Positions 1 to 6,840 of a stretch of 21,305 bases of DNA are shown here, in pieces. The stretch spans positions 1 through 21,305 of the forward strand of contig JAICIL010000034.1 in the NCBI GenBank assembly GCA_025924435.1, read 5' to 3'. The notes below the pieces were generated by a model. It made no database searches and had not been told where the DNA came from. It was given only the letters and a program-made list of their open reading frames with translations. Made by a program: the position numbers and the translations under genes. This DNA is from Chloroflexia bacterium (GTDB lineage: Bacteria > Chloroflexota > Chloroflexia > Thermomicrobiales > JALYUS01). The number at the start of each line of letters is the position of its first letter. Position 1 is the first letter of the stretch.

Positions 1-291
1 CACATGGCCGAGGAGATACCGGGGATGGTCGGACACGTCAACGATGCGAATATCCGGCGCATTAATATGATCCGCGAGCCACGACGGTTCCAGGAGCGCG
101 ATGTCCGGCCATTGATAGGTCGGCAGCGGCGTCGCCGTCGCCCCGGTCGTCGCCGTGCCCGCCGTCGAGCAGGCGGTCAGGAGCACGGAGAGGAGGAGGA
201 AAAAACCCAACCCCCCGGCCCTCTTCCCTAAAAGGAAGGGGGAGAGGGAGGGGCGCACAGCCGTGCGCCCGCCGAGCAAAGGTCGTTGCAT
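1..291 (-). CDS. Rhodanese-domain lipoprotein, N-terminal part (runs off window)
   Basis: Read on the minus strand, the frame from ATG 291 stays open to base 1 (97 codons). It encodes an n-region with Lys-Arg, a hydrophobic core (GFFLLLSVLLTAC) ending in a lipobox with Cys about residue 41, a Thr/Ala/Gly-rich linker, then WLADHIN, DIRIVDVSDHPRYLLGHV. The last stretch has the form of the first strand and loop of a rhodanese domain of the thiosulfate/mercaptopyruvate sulfurtransferase type. A secreted, lipid-anchored sulfurtransferase-like protein is therefore likely; the catalytic cysteine lies outside the window. The start is uncertain: ATG 291, GTG 258 and TTG 210 are all possible. Only the upstream starts supply the positive n-region, and those codons lie inside the inverted repeat at 204-356. 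The gene is divergent from gcvPB. Confidence 0.72.
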   Translation of the reverse strand, partial: MQRPLLGGRTAVRPSLSPFLLGKRAGGLGFFLLLSVLLTACSTAGTATTGATATPLPTYQWPDIALLEPSWLADHINAPDIRIVDVSDHPRYLLGHV

Positions 292-356
292 ATTGGGCGA
301 ATATAGCGCCCGGATCGCTCTCCCGTTCCCTTTAGGGAGGGGGTCGGGGGGTAGGT
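204..356. repeat. Inverted-repeat (MITE-like) element A, about 150 bp
   Basis: The left arm (204-249) and the right arm (317-356) are imperfect inverted copies: AACCCAACCCCCCGG followed by a palindromic CTTCCCTAAAAGGAAG at the left, and the reverse of ACCTACCCCCCGACC plus CCCTAAAGGG at the right. The centre holds a separate 8-bp hairpin, GGGCGCAC (251-258) pairing with GTGCGCCC (263-270). No reading frame of its own is evident. It resembles the elements at 14636-14778 and 20269-20380 in plan and in the C-rich ends, and it overlaps the 5' end of the lipoprotein gene. Confidence 0.75.
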
Positions 357-475
357 GCGTCATGCCACGAGCGTAGCACAACTCAGGCAATTGCGGTACG
401 ATGCCGCGCAGGGTAACGGGAGGCGAGGCGGCGGTTGCGCCGCCATCGCGGCGAGCGGAGAGGAACAAAGCCCGT

Positions 476-2020
476 ATGGCAACCACCACGACACTGCGAC
501 CGGAGACGGCGAGCGCGGGCAACGCCCCGCCGCCACTGGAGCCGGTCCTCTTCACGCTCGGCTCGCCGGGGCGCCGCGCGGTCTACTTCCCCGCGCTCGA
601 TGTGCCCGAAGCGCCGCTGCCGACCGATTACCTGCGCGCGAACGACCCGCACGACACGCTCGCCTGGCCGGAACTCTCCGAACTCGAAGTCGTCCGCCAC
701 TTCGTCCACCTCTCGCAACTGAACATGGCGATTGATGTCAACTTCTACCCGCTCGGCTCCTGCACGATGAAGTACAACCCGAAGGTGAACGAAGTCGTCG
801 CGGCGCTGCCCGGTTTCGCCGCGATCCACCCGTACCAGCCGGAGGCGTCCATCCAGGGCGCGCTCAGTATCATGCACGACATGCAGGAATACCTGGCGGA
901 AATCTCCGGCTTCGATGCCGTGACGCTCTGCCCGGCGGCGGGCGCGCACGGCGAACTGACGGGCATCCTGCTCATCCGCGCCTACCACGAGAGCCGGGGC
1001 GAGGGCGACCGGCGGCGCGTCGTGCTCGTGCCGGACAGCGCGCACGGCACGAACCCCGCGACCGCCGCGATGAGCGGCTACAAGGTCGTCACGGTCAAGT
1101 CCGATGCGCGGGGCAATGTGGATGTCGAGGCGCTCAGGGGCCTCGTCGGGCCGGACACCGCCGCCCTGATGATCACGAACCCGAATACGCTCGGCCTCTT
1201 CGACGAGCACGCGAAGGAGATCGTTGAGATCGTCCACGGCGTCGGCGGCCTCGTCTACAACGACGGCGCGAACTTCAATGCGATCCTCGGCATCGTCCGA
1301 CCGGGCGACATCGGTTTCGACGTGATGCACTACAACCTGCATAAGACCTTCTCGTCGCCGCACGGCGGCGGCGGGCCGGGCGCGGGGCCGGTCGGCGTGA
1401 AGGAGGAGTTGATCCCCTTCCTGCCCGCGCCGTTCGTCGTCAAGGAGGGCGAGACGTATCGCCTGACGACGCCGGAGCGCTCGATCGGCAAGTTGCACGG
1501 CTTCCACGGCAACTGGGGCGTCATCCTCCGCGCGTACACCTATATCCGCTCCAACGGCGGCGCGGGGTTGCGGACGATCTCCGAGACGGCGATCCTCAAC
1601 GCGAATTACCTCCTGTCGCAACTGCGCGCGAAGTACGACCTCGCCTACGACCGCTCCTGCATGCACGAGTTCGTCCTGACCGACCGGAAGCAGCGGCCCG
1701 CCGTGCGTACCCTCGACATCGCCAAGCGGATCATTGACTACGGCTTCCACCCGATGACCGTCTACTTCCCCTTGATCGTCGAGGGCGCGATGCTCGTCGA
1801 GCCGACGGAGACGGAGACGAAGCAGACGCTGGACGCCTTCGCCGCCGCGATGAACGCCATCGCCCGCGAGGCCGCCGAGACGCCCGACCTCGTCACGACC
1901 GCGCCGCACAACGCGCCGATCACCCGGCTTGACGAAGCGACCGCCGCGCGCAAGCCGAACCTGCGCTGGTTGCCGACCGCAGCCGCGCCGGAGCGCGGTT
2001 CGCCCCTCGCGGCCCGTTGA
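476..2020 (+). CDS. gcvPB: Glycine dehydrogenase (decarboxylating) subunit 2
   Basis: Beta subunit of the two-part P-protein of the glycine cleavage system. With GcvPA it decarboxylates glycine using pyridoxal phosphate and passes the aminomethyl group to lipoyl-GcvH in the cytosol. The 514-residue product carries the family signatures SQLNMAIDVNFYPLGSCTMKYNPK, GAHGELTGILLIRAYH, SAHGTNPATA, TNPNTLGLFDEH and the PLP site HYNLHKTFSSPHGGGGPG, where the Schiff-base lysine is about K290. The frame is open back to 401, but ATG 476 is preferred: it has a purine-rich GGAGAGGA upstream and gives the usual family length. A 7-bp GC hairpin (427-444) sits in the leader. No gcvPA, gcvH or gcvT lies in the window, although gcvPA is commonly the immediate neighbour. 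Confidence 0.95.
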   Translation: MATTTTLRPETASAGNAPPPLEPVLFTLGSPGRRAVYFPALDVPEAPLPTDYLRANDPHDTLAWPELSELEVVRHFVHLSQLNMAIDVNFYPLGSCTMKYNPKVNEVVAALPGFAAIHPYQPEASIQGALSIMHDMQEYLAEISGFDAVTLCPAAGAHGELTGILLIRAYHESRGEGDRRRVVLVPDSAHGTNPATAAMSGYKVVTVKSDARGNVDVEALRGLVGPDTAALMITNPNTLGLFDEHAKEIVEIVHGVGGLVYNDGANFNAILGIVRPGDIGFDVMHYNLHKTFSSPHGGGGPGAGPVGVKEELIPFLPAPFVVKEGETYRLTTPERSIGKLHGFHGNWGVILRAYTYIRSNGGAGLRTISETAILNANYLLSQLRAKYDLAYDRSCMHEFVLTDRKQRPAVRTLDIAKRIIDYGFHPMTVYFPLIVEGAMLVEPTETETKQTLDAFAAAMNAIAREAAETPDLVTTAPHNAPITRLDEATAARKPNLRWLPTAAAPERGSPLAAR

Positions 2021-2101
2021 CATCCGTGGTGGCGGGCTTTGGCCTGCACGGTAACGGCGGGTGATGGGGCGGTCATGACGCACGGCGGGACAGGGCGGCG
2101 G

Positions 2102-2992
2102 ATGAAGATTGGCGCGTTCTCGCGGACCGGCGAGCGGACGCTGGACGGGCGGCGCGTGCGGTTCGGCGACATCAGGGAGCTGGCGGTGGCCGCCGAGGCG
2201 GTCGGCCTCGACTCCTTCTGGCTCCCGGACCACTTCGTCTATCGCCCCCACGAACCGGACCAGCTCGGCTGCTGGGAAGTCTTCACCTTCCTGAGCGCCC
2301 TCGCCAGTGTCACCGCGACGATCGCGCTCGGACCGTTTGTTGCCGCCACCTCGTTCCGCAATCCGGCGCTCCTCGCCAAGATGGCGGACGCTTTGGACGA
2401 GATTTCGGGCGGACGCTTCATCCTCGGCCTCGGTGCGGGGAATTGGGAGCCGGAGCACACCGCATTCGGCTATCCATTCGACCACCGCGCCGCGCGGTTC
2501 GAGGAGGCGATGCGGATCATCGGCCCGCTCCTGCGCGAGGGCCGCGTGGACTTCCACGGGAAGTATTGCGAGGCGACGGAGTGTGTCCTGCGACCGCGCG
2601 GCCCGTCCCCCTCCGGCCCGCCGATCTGGGTCGGCGCGCGGGGCGAGCGGATGCTGCGGATCATCGCCCGGCACGCGGATGCGTACAACGCCATCTGGCC
2701 CATCAATGCCGCGCAGGTGGCGGAGCGGTGGCAGGAGATGGTCGCCGCCTGTCGGGATGTCGGGCGGGACCCAGCGACCCTCGCACTGACTGTGGGCACG
2801 TTCGTCCACCTCCCCGAAAACGGCCGGCCCGCCGACGATGACCGGGCGATCAGCGGGACCTACGAAGAGATCGCGGCGCGGGTGCGGGCATTCGCGGATG
2901 TCGGCGTGCGGCACCTCATCGTGGACTTCCGCCCCGACATCAGCGTGCGGACCATCGAGGAGTTCGGACGCGTCCTGGCGCTCATGCGGTAA
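2102..2992 (+). CDS. LLM-class (luciferase-like) F420-type oxidoreductase
   Basis: Cytosolic TIM-barrel oxidoreductase of the bacterial luciferase-like superfamily, whose members use F420 or FMN. The 296-residue product has the family pattern: ELAVAAEAVGLDSFWLPDHF near the N-terminus, LGPFVAATSFRNPALLAKMADALDEISGGRFILGLGAGN in the middle, then RFEEAMRIIGPLL, PPIWVGARGERMLRIIARHADAYNAIWP and a C-terminal GVRHLIVDFRP. ATG 2102 follows a purine-rich stretch and starts directly with the first beta strand (MKIGAFS); the in-frame ATG codons at 2039 and 2075 would add residues unlike the family. The gene follows gcvPB by 81 bases on the same strand and may be co-transcribed, but no functional link is evident. 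The substrate cannot be told. The glycine-rich loop fits F420 use, which is inference only. Confidence 0.88.
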   Translation: MKIGAFSRTGERTLDGRRVRFGDIRELAVAAEAVGLDSFWLPDHFVYRPHEPDQLGCWEVFTFLSALASVTATIALGPFVAATSFRNPALLAKMADALDEISGGRFILGLGAGNWEPEHTAFGYPFDHRAARFEEAMRIIGPLLREGRVDFHGKYCEATECVLRPRGPSPSGPPIWVGARGERMLRIIARHADAYNAIWPINAAQVAERWQEMVAACRDVGRDPATLALTVGTFVHLPENGRPADDDRAISGTYEEIAARVRAFADVGVRHLIVDFRPDISVRTIEEFGRVLALMR

Positions 2993-3106
2993 GCGATGGA
3001 TGCCTGCTATCGAACCGGCACGGGAATAACCGGCTCCTCGGCGTGTTTGAGACTATGTATCGCGAACACGCTTGCGGGCGATGCCAGCGATGGACGGTTC
3101 CGGGCG

Positions 3107-3135
3107 TTGACAGGCATGGCACGATGGCGTACGAT
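3107..3135 (+). promoter_or_regulatory. Sigma70-type promoter for rplU-rpmA-rpmE
   Basis: TTGACA (3107-3112, perfect -35) and TACGAT (3130-3135, 4 of 6 for -10) are separated by exactly 17 bases. Transcription would start near 3142, giving a leader of about 85 bases before the rplU GTG. The leader holds short GC stems (GCCGCC/GGTGGC near 3146-3163 and GCGGC/GCCGC near 3187-3201) that could carry autoregulation, but no known leader class was recognised. Confidence 0.7.
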
Positions 3136-3225
3136 GCTTTCCTTGCGCCGCCGGATTCGGTGGCTTGAGTACGCGATGGAACGGGGCGGCATCAGGCCGC
3201 TCGCGGCGAGTGACGGAGGGCATCG

Positions 3226-3540
3226 GTGTCGTACGCGGTGATCGAGACGGGCGGCAAGCAGTACCGCGTGACCGTCGGGCAGGCGATTGAGGTCGAAAAG
3301 CTCGATGGAAACGTGGGCGACGAAGTGACGCTTGGGCGCGTCTTGCTCGTTGCGGGCGAAGGGAACACCAGCATCGGCACGCCCGTTGTGGAAGGTGCGA
3401 CCGTCCGGGCGACGATTGATGCGCAGCACAAGGCGGACAAGGTAATCGTCTTCAAGATGAAGGCGAAGAAGCGGTATCGCCGCCTCAAGGGTCACCGCCA
3501 GCAGTTGACCCGCCTGACCGTCACCGACATCGTTGTCTGA
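3226..3540 (+). CDS. rplU: Large ribosomal subunit protein bL21
   Basis: A 104-residue 23S rRNA-binding protein of the 50S subunit. The N-terminus SYAVIETGGKQYRV, the middle VGDEVTLGRVLLV and the C-terminal KMKAKKRYRRLKGHRQQ are diagnostic for bL21, and the length is typical. The start is GTG 3226, set by the Shine-Dalgarno GGAGGG at 3214-3219. It is first in a run rplU-rpmA-rpmE behind the promoter at 3107-3135. The stop (3538-3540) is followed at once by a heptamer inverted repeat that separates it from rpmA. Confidence 0.97.
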   Translation: MSYAVIETGGKQYRVTVGQAIEVEKLDGNVGDEVTLGRVLLVAGEGNTSIGTPVVEGATVRATIDAQHKADKVIVFKMKAKKRYRRLKGHRQQLTRLTVTDIVV

Positions 3541-3607
3541 GTAGCCGGTAGTCGGTAGCCGGGATGATCCCGCTACTGTCAACTGCTCACCGTCTACTGT
3601 CTACTGA
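3539..3607. repeat. Inverted heptamer array (AGTAGCC type) between rplU and rpmA
   Basis: The left side reads as 7-bp units AGTAGCC GGTAGTC GGTAGCC, starting within one base of the rplU stop. The right side, from 3573, reads CTACTGT and, after an irregular stretch, CTACTGT CTACTGA, the inverted form of the same unit. It ends just before the rpmA Shine-Dalgarno. It may fold in the transcript between two co-transcribed ribosomal protein genes. The same heptamer family recurs at 14026-14166. Confidence 0.7.
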
Positions 3608-3622
3608 GTTCTGGAGGCAGCA

Positions 3623-3919
3623 ATGGCACACAAAAAAGGCGTCGGATCGTCCCGCAACGGGCGCGATAGCAAGCCGAAGATGCTCGGCGTCAAGCGCTAC
3701 GATGGCCAGATCGTCAGCGGCGGCGAAGTGCTCGTCCGGCAGCGCGGCACCCGGATCATGCCGGGCAACAATGTCGGCGTCGGGCGGGATCACACGCTCT
3801 TCGCGCTGATCACCGGCTCCGTCAAGTACGAGCATGTCGGGCGGTACAAGAAACAGGTCAGCATTTACCCGGCCGCGGTGAATGCCCTCCTCGAAGAGAC
3901 GCAGGTCGCGGCAGGATAA
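3623..3919 (+). CDS. rpmA: Large ribosomal subunit protein bL27
   Basis: A 98-residue 50S protein whose N-terminal tail reaches the peptidyl-transferase centre. [30 protein letters not shown] followed by [25 protein letters not shown] is the standard bL27 sequence. The protein begins directly with MAHKK, so it lacks the cleaved N-terminal extension found in Firmicutes. ATG 3623 has a good Shine-Dalgarno (GGAGGC, 3612-3617). The C-terminal 25 residues ([22 protein letters not shown]) are less conserved. It is co-directional with rplU and rpmE. The GTPase gene obg, often next to rpmA, is absent here. Confidence 0.97.
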   Translation: MAHKKGVGSSRNGRDSKPKMLGVKRYDGQIVSGGEVLVRQRGTRIMPGNNVGVGRDHTLFALITGSVKYEHVGRYKKQVSIYPAAVNALLEETQVAAG

Positions 3920-3971
3920 CACGCGTAGCCAGGAATCAGTGGACCATTACCGGGCGGGTGCCCGAATCACC

Positions 3972-3993
3972 GGCTACTGTACACCGACTACCG
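3972..3993. repeat. Short heptamer-repeat remnant between rpmA and rpmE
   Basis: GGCTACTGT and GACTACCG in the rpmA-rpmE gap match the inverted CTACTGN/CTACCGN units found at 3573-3607 and 14132-14159. Only about three units remain and there is no opposing arm, so this is probably a decayed or partial copy. It ends immediately upstream of the rpmE ribosome-binding site AAGAAGGA. Confidence 0.4.
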
Positions 3994-4007
3994 AAAGAAG
4001 GAACCCG

Positions 4008-4352
4008 ATGAAGCCAGGAATTCACCCGAACTATGTTGACGCGACCGTGACGTGCTCGTGCGGCAATTCATGGACGACGCGTTCGACCAAGCCGAATCTC
4101 CGCACCGACCTCTGCTCGCAATGCCACCCATTTTTCACCGGCGAGCAGCGCATCGTGGACACGGCCGGCCAGGTCGAGCGGTTCATGACCAAACTCGGTA
4201 ACGCGCAAGAGGGCGGCGGGGTGAGCAAGAAGCAAGTGCGGCGCGAGCAGAAGATGGCGGAGACGCAGCGCGCCCGCACCTTCACGCCCGAACTGGAGGC
4301 CCTCGCGCAGTCCGGTGATCTGCCCGCCGAGGCCGCGGCGCCGACCGCGTAA
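4008..4352 (+). CDS. rpmE: Large ribosomal subunit protein bL31, with C-terminal extension
   Basis: A 50S subunit protein of the zinc-binding (C+) form. [10 protein letters not shown] is followed by CSC (C16, C18) and [10 protein letters not shown] (C36, C39), the four-cysteine pattern that binds zinc in bL31; the core ends near KLGN (about residue 65). ATG 4008 has the Shine-Dalgarno AAGAAGGA, and the open frame upstream to 3882 is not bL31-like. The product is 114 residues, whereas bL31 is usually about 70. The extra tail is first basic and helix-prone ([20 protein letters not shown]) and then Ala/Glu-rich. The tail might contact rRNA or ribosome-associated factors, which is inference. It is last in the rplU-rpmA-rpmE run. 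Confidence 0.95.
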   Translation: MKPGIHPNYVDATVTCSCGNSWTTRSTKPNLRTDLCSQCHPFFTGEQRIVDTAGQVERFMTKLGNAQEGGGVSKKQVRREQKMAETQRARTFTPELEALAQSGDLPAEAAAPTA

Positions 4353-4360
4353 CGCCAATT

Positions 4361-4382
4361 CGCGCGGCATGACGGCCGCGCG
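4361..4382 (+). terminator. GC hairpin after rpmE (possible terminator)
   Basis: CGCGCGGC (4361-4368) pairs perfectly with GCCGCGCG (4375-4382) around a 6-base loop, 8 bases after the rpmE stop. No T-run follows (CATCTGACAAAATTG), so it is either a Rho-dependent or processing end, or an mRNA-protecting 3' hairpin, rather than a classic intrinsic terminator. Confidence 0.45.
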
Positions 4383-4412
4383 CATCTGACAAAATTGATT
4401 GCCCAAATGACG

Positions 4413-4469
4413 TAACGAATCGCCGATCCGTTCGTTATATCGGTCAGAGTGTTTGAGGTAGCTCAACAC
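4413..4469. promoter_or_regulatory. Two dyads upstream of the debranching-enzyme gene (operator candidates)
   Basis: TAACGAA (4413-4419) and TTCGTTA (4431-4437) form an inverted pair with an 11-base centre. GTGTTTGAG (4449-4457) and CTCAACAC (4462-4469) form a second, one-bulge dyad. This 120-base gap is AT-richer than the genes around it and must hold the promoter of the downstream gene, but no convincing -35/-10 pair was found. Binding of a sugar-responsive regulator is only a guess. Confidence 0.3.
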
Positions 4470-4503
4470 CCTGGCCGATTTTCTCCGTTTTAGTCCCAAG
4501 AAA

Positions 4504-6723
4504 GTGTGCGAATTCGTGGCGCAGACGTCCGTTTTCCCCGTGCGCACGGCCTCGTCCCCCCTTCCTGTTCTCCCCGCGACTGCCGCTTCGGTTGCCGCCG
4601 CCCCTCCGGTCGTCCTCAAGGAGGGCGGGATGTTCCTCGTCGCGGACGCGCGGGGCGACATCACCGGCGAGCATGGATCGGGGCTGTACGAGCGCGATAC
4701 CCGCTATCTCAGCCGCTTCATCCTGACGGTCAACGGCCACCGGCCGGTGGTTGGGACGAGCACGCGGCCCGGCCCCGCCGTTGTCTCGATGCGCGCGTCG
4801 GTCGCCGAGCGACGCGGCGCGGGATGCCTCCGCGTGCATCGCTCCGCCGTCGTGGATGACGCCCTGCATGTGAATGTGATGCTCCGCAACCCCTCGGCCA
4901 CCGCCCGCCGCGTGCGCGTCACCCTGACGATGGCGGCGGATTTCCGGGACATGTTCGCGGTGCGCGGTTTCTACTCCGGCAAGCGGCGCGGCGCCGTGCA
5001 GGAGCCGGAAATGGCGGAGCGGCAGATTCGCTTCCGCTACCATACCCTCGATGGCATGCCCCTCTGGACCGATGTGCGCGTCAATCACGCGCCGTTGCGG
5101 GCCGCGCTGATTCGCGGGGGGCACCACGGTCGGACGCCGGGTGTCCGGTGGACGTTCGCGATCGCCGTGCCCCCCGGCGGCCGCGAGGAACTCTCCTTCC
5201 TCGTCACGCCGGGGCGGGCGGCCGAGGCGGCGGCGGACCGGAGCATCACCGCGTCACTCCTCACCGCGCGCTCGCTGGCGCACCAATGGACGGACGAGAT
5301 CGCCGCCATCGAGACGGACAACGCGGCCTTCAACCGCCTCCTGCGCCGCTCGGCGGGCGATCTGCGCGCGCTCCTGACGCCGTGCGCGGCGGGGGAAGTG
5401 GCAGCGGCGGGCATCCCGTGGTTCGTCGCGCCGTTCGGCCGGGATTCCTGCATCACGGCGCTCGAATCGTTGATGCTCACACCCCGCTTCGCGGTCGGCG
5501 CGCTCCGGGCGCTCGCGGCGCATCAGGGGACGGAAGTGAACCCGGCGCGCGATGAGGAACCGGGCAAAATCCTGCACGAAATCCGCGTCGGCGAACTATC
5601 GCGCGCGGGGGTCGTCCCCTTCTCGACGTATTACGGCAGCGTGGACAGCACGCCGCTCTTCGTGATGCTCTTCGCCCGGACGATGCGCTGGCTCGATGCC
5701 GATGCGCTCTACGACGATCTCCTGCCGCATGTCCGGCGCGCGCTCGAATGGTGCGACACCTGGGGCGACGCCGACGGCGACGGCTATATCGAGTTCGGGC
5801 GATTCGCGCCGAACGGCGTCGCCAATCAGGGCTGGAAGGACAGCCACGACTCGCTCCACCACCCGGACGGGTCGGAGGTGCTGCGGCCCATCGCCCTCGC
5901 GGAGGCGCAGGCGTACGTCTACGCGGCGAAGGCGTGGCTGGCGGACATCGTCGAGCGGCGGGGCGATCTCCTGTGGGCGGCGCAGTTGCGGATCGAGGCG
6001 GCGGAACTCGCCGCGCGCTTCGAGCGCGACTTCTGGTTGCCGGAGGAGGGGTGCTATGCGTACGCGCTCGACGGCGCGAAGCGGCCCGTGCGCACCGTCG
6101 TCTCGAATGTCGGGCATCTCCTGTACTGCGACCTCGTGCGCGGCGACCGGGCGGCAGTCGTCGCGGAACGCCTGCTCCGCCCGGATATGCTCTCCGGTTG
6201 GGGTGTGCGCACGCTCTCGTCCGACTCCGTCCGGTACAACCCGAACAGTTACCACAATGGCAGCATCTGGCCGCACGATAACGCCCTGATCGCGCTGGGG
6301 ATGCGGCGGGCCGGATGCGCGGCGGCCGCGACGGAGGTCGCCTCGCAGGTGATCGCGGCGGGCCTCGCGCAGCCCCTTAATCGTATTCCCGAGCTCTACG
6401 CGGGCTACCCGCGCGACGCGGAAACCGCCGCGCCGGTGCCCTATCCCGTCAGTTGTTCGCCGCAGGCGTGGTCCGCCGCGAGCGCTTATGCCTTCGTCCA
6501 GGCGATGATCGGCCTCGATGTGGACGGGCGAACGGGCGAGATCGCCTGCACGCCGCACCTGCCATCGTGGCTCTCGACCGTCCGCGTGCGCGGCCTCCGG
6601 TTTGGCCGGACGCGGGCGGATATTGCGGTCACGCGCGACGGCGTGGTCGGGTATCGCGTCGCGATCACCCGCGCGGATGGCGTGCATACCGAGTATCTTG
6701 TGCCGGTCGCTCCGACGGAATAA
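4504..6723 (+). CDS. Amylo-alpha-1,6-glucosidase / glycogen debranching-type enzyme
   Basis: A cytosolic glycoside hydrolase with the bacterial GDE layout. The N-terminal beta domain (from about residue 38: VLKEGGMFLVADARGDITGEHGSGLYERDTRYLSRF) is followed by a C-terminal (alpha/alpha)6-barrel. Barrel signatures are IPWFVAPFGRDS (304-315), NQGWKDSHDS (441-450), SYHNGSIWPHDN (582-593) and PELYAGYPRD near residue 625. The family trims alpha-1,6 branches of glycogen or hydrolyses related glucosides; which substrate applies here cannot be told. The 739-residue length is normal. The start is weak: GTG 4504 has little Shine-Dalgarno, and GTG 4516 is an alternative. The first about 37 residues are low-complexity Ala/Pro-rich. 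It converges with a GT4 gene, a pairing that hints at shared glucan or glycoside metabolism. Confidence 0.9.
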   Translation: MCEFVAQTSVFPVRTASSPLPVLPATAASVAAAPPVVLKEGGMFLVADARGDITGEHGSGLYERDTRYLSRFILTVNGHRPVVGTSTRPGPAVVSMRASVAERRGAGCLRVHRSAVVDDALHVNVMLRNPSATARRVRVTLTMAADFRDMFAVRGFYSGKRRGAVQEPEMAERQIRFRYHTLDGMPLWTDVRVNHAPLRAALIRGGHHGRTPGVRWTFAIAVPPGGREELSFLVTPGRAAEAAADRSITASLLTARSLAHQWTDEIAAIETDNAAFNRLLRRSAGDLRALLTPCAAGEVAAAGIPWFVAPFGRDSCITALESLMLTPRFAVGALRALAAHQGTEVNPARDEEPGKILHEIRVGELSRAGVVPFSTYYGSVDSTPLFVMLFARTMRWLDADALYDDLLPHVRRALEWCDTWGDADGDGYIEFGRFAPNGVANQGWKDSHDSLHHPDGSEVLRPIALAEAQAYVYAAKAWLADIVERRGDLLWAAQLRIEAAELAARFERDFWLPEEGCYAYALDGAKRPVRTVVSNVGHLLYCDLVRGDRAAVVAERLLRPDMLSGWGVRTLSSDSVRYNPNSYHNGSIWPHDNALIALGMRRAGCAAAATEVASQVIAAGLAQPLNRIPELYAGYPRDAETAAPVPYPVSCSPQAWSAASAYAFVQAMIGLDVDGRTGEIACTPHLPSWLSTVRVRGLRFGRTRADIAVTRDGVVGYRVAITRADGVHTEYLVPVAPTE

Positions 6724-6727
6724 AGAA

Positions 6728-6834
6728 GGTTTCAAAACCACCAATGCCGCCCGGAGGGTGCCCGCAAGGACACGGAGAACACCGAGAGAAGGAAGCACTA
6801 CTTCCTTCTCTCGGTGTCCCAGCGGTTTTGAAAC
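6728..6834. repeat. Nested inverted repeat between convergent genes (bidirectional terminator candidate)
   Basis: The outer arms GTTTCAAAACC (6729-6739) and GGTTTTGAAAC (6824-6834) are perfectly complementary. An inner 17-bp perfect stem (6779-6795 with 6801-6817; ACACCGAGAGAAGGAAG on the left) closes on the 5-base loop CACTA. Between the left arms lies GCCCGGAGGGTGCCCGC (6749-6765), shared with 12979-12995. The element fills the gap between the debranching-enzyme stop (6723) and the GT4 stop (6841), so it can fold in both transcripts. There is no long T-run. Confidence 0.75.
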
Positions 6835-6840
6835 TTTCCC

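Noticed and set aside
397..402. TACGAT as a -10 for gcvPB
   Set aside because: The hexamer at the right distance upstream (TAGCAC) is a poor -35; single hexamers are too weak in this composition.
357..475. Glycine riboswitch ahead of gcvPB
   Set aside because: The leader is short and holds only a GGCGGCG/CGCCGCC hairpin; the conserved aptamer core was not found.
383..2914. A very long open frame on the minus strand across gcvPB and the LLM gene
   Set aside because: Arg-, Ala- and Asp-rich composition without any recognisable domain; it mirrors the codon pattern of the plus-strand genes, which is typical of antisense frames in high-GC DNA.
2993..3106. Terminator after the LLM gene from the ACCGG repeats near 3013-3040
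   Set aside because: The ACCGG copies are direct rather than inverted, so no stable stem with a T-run forms.
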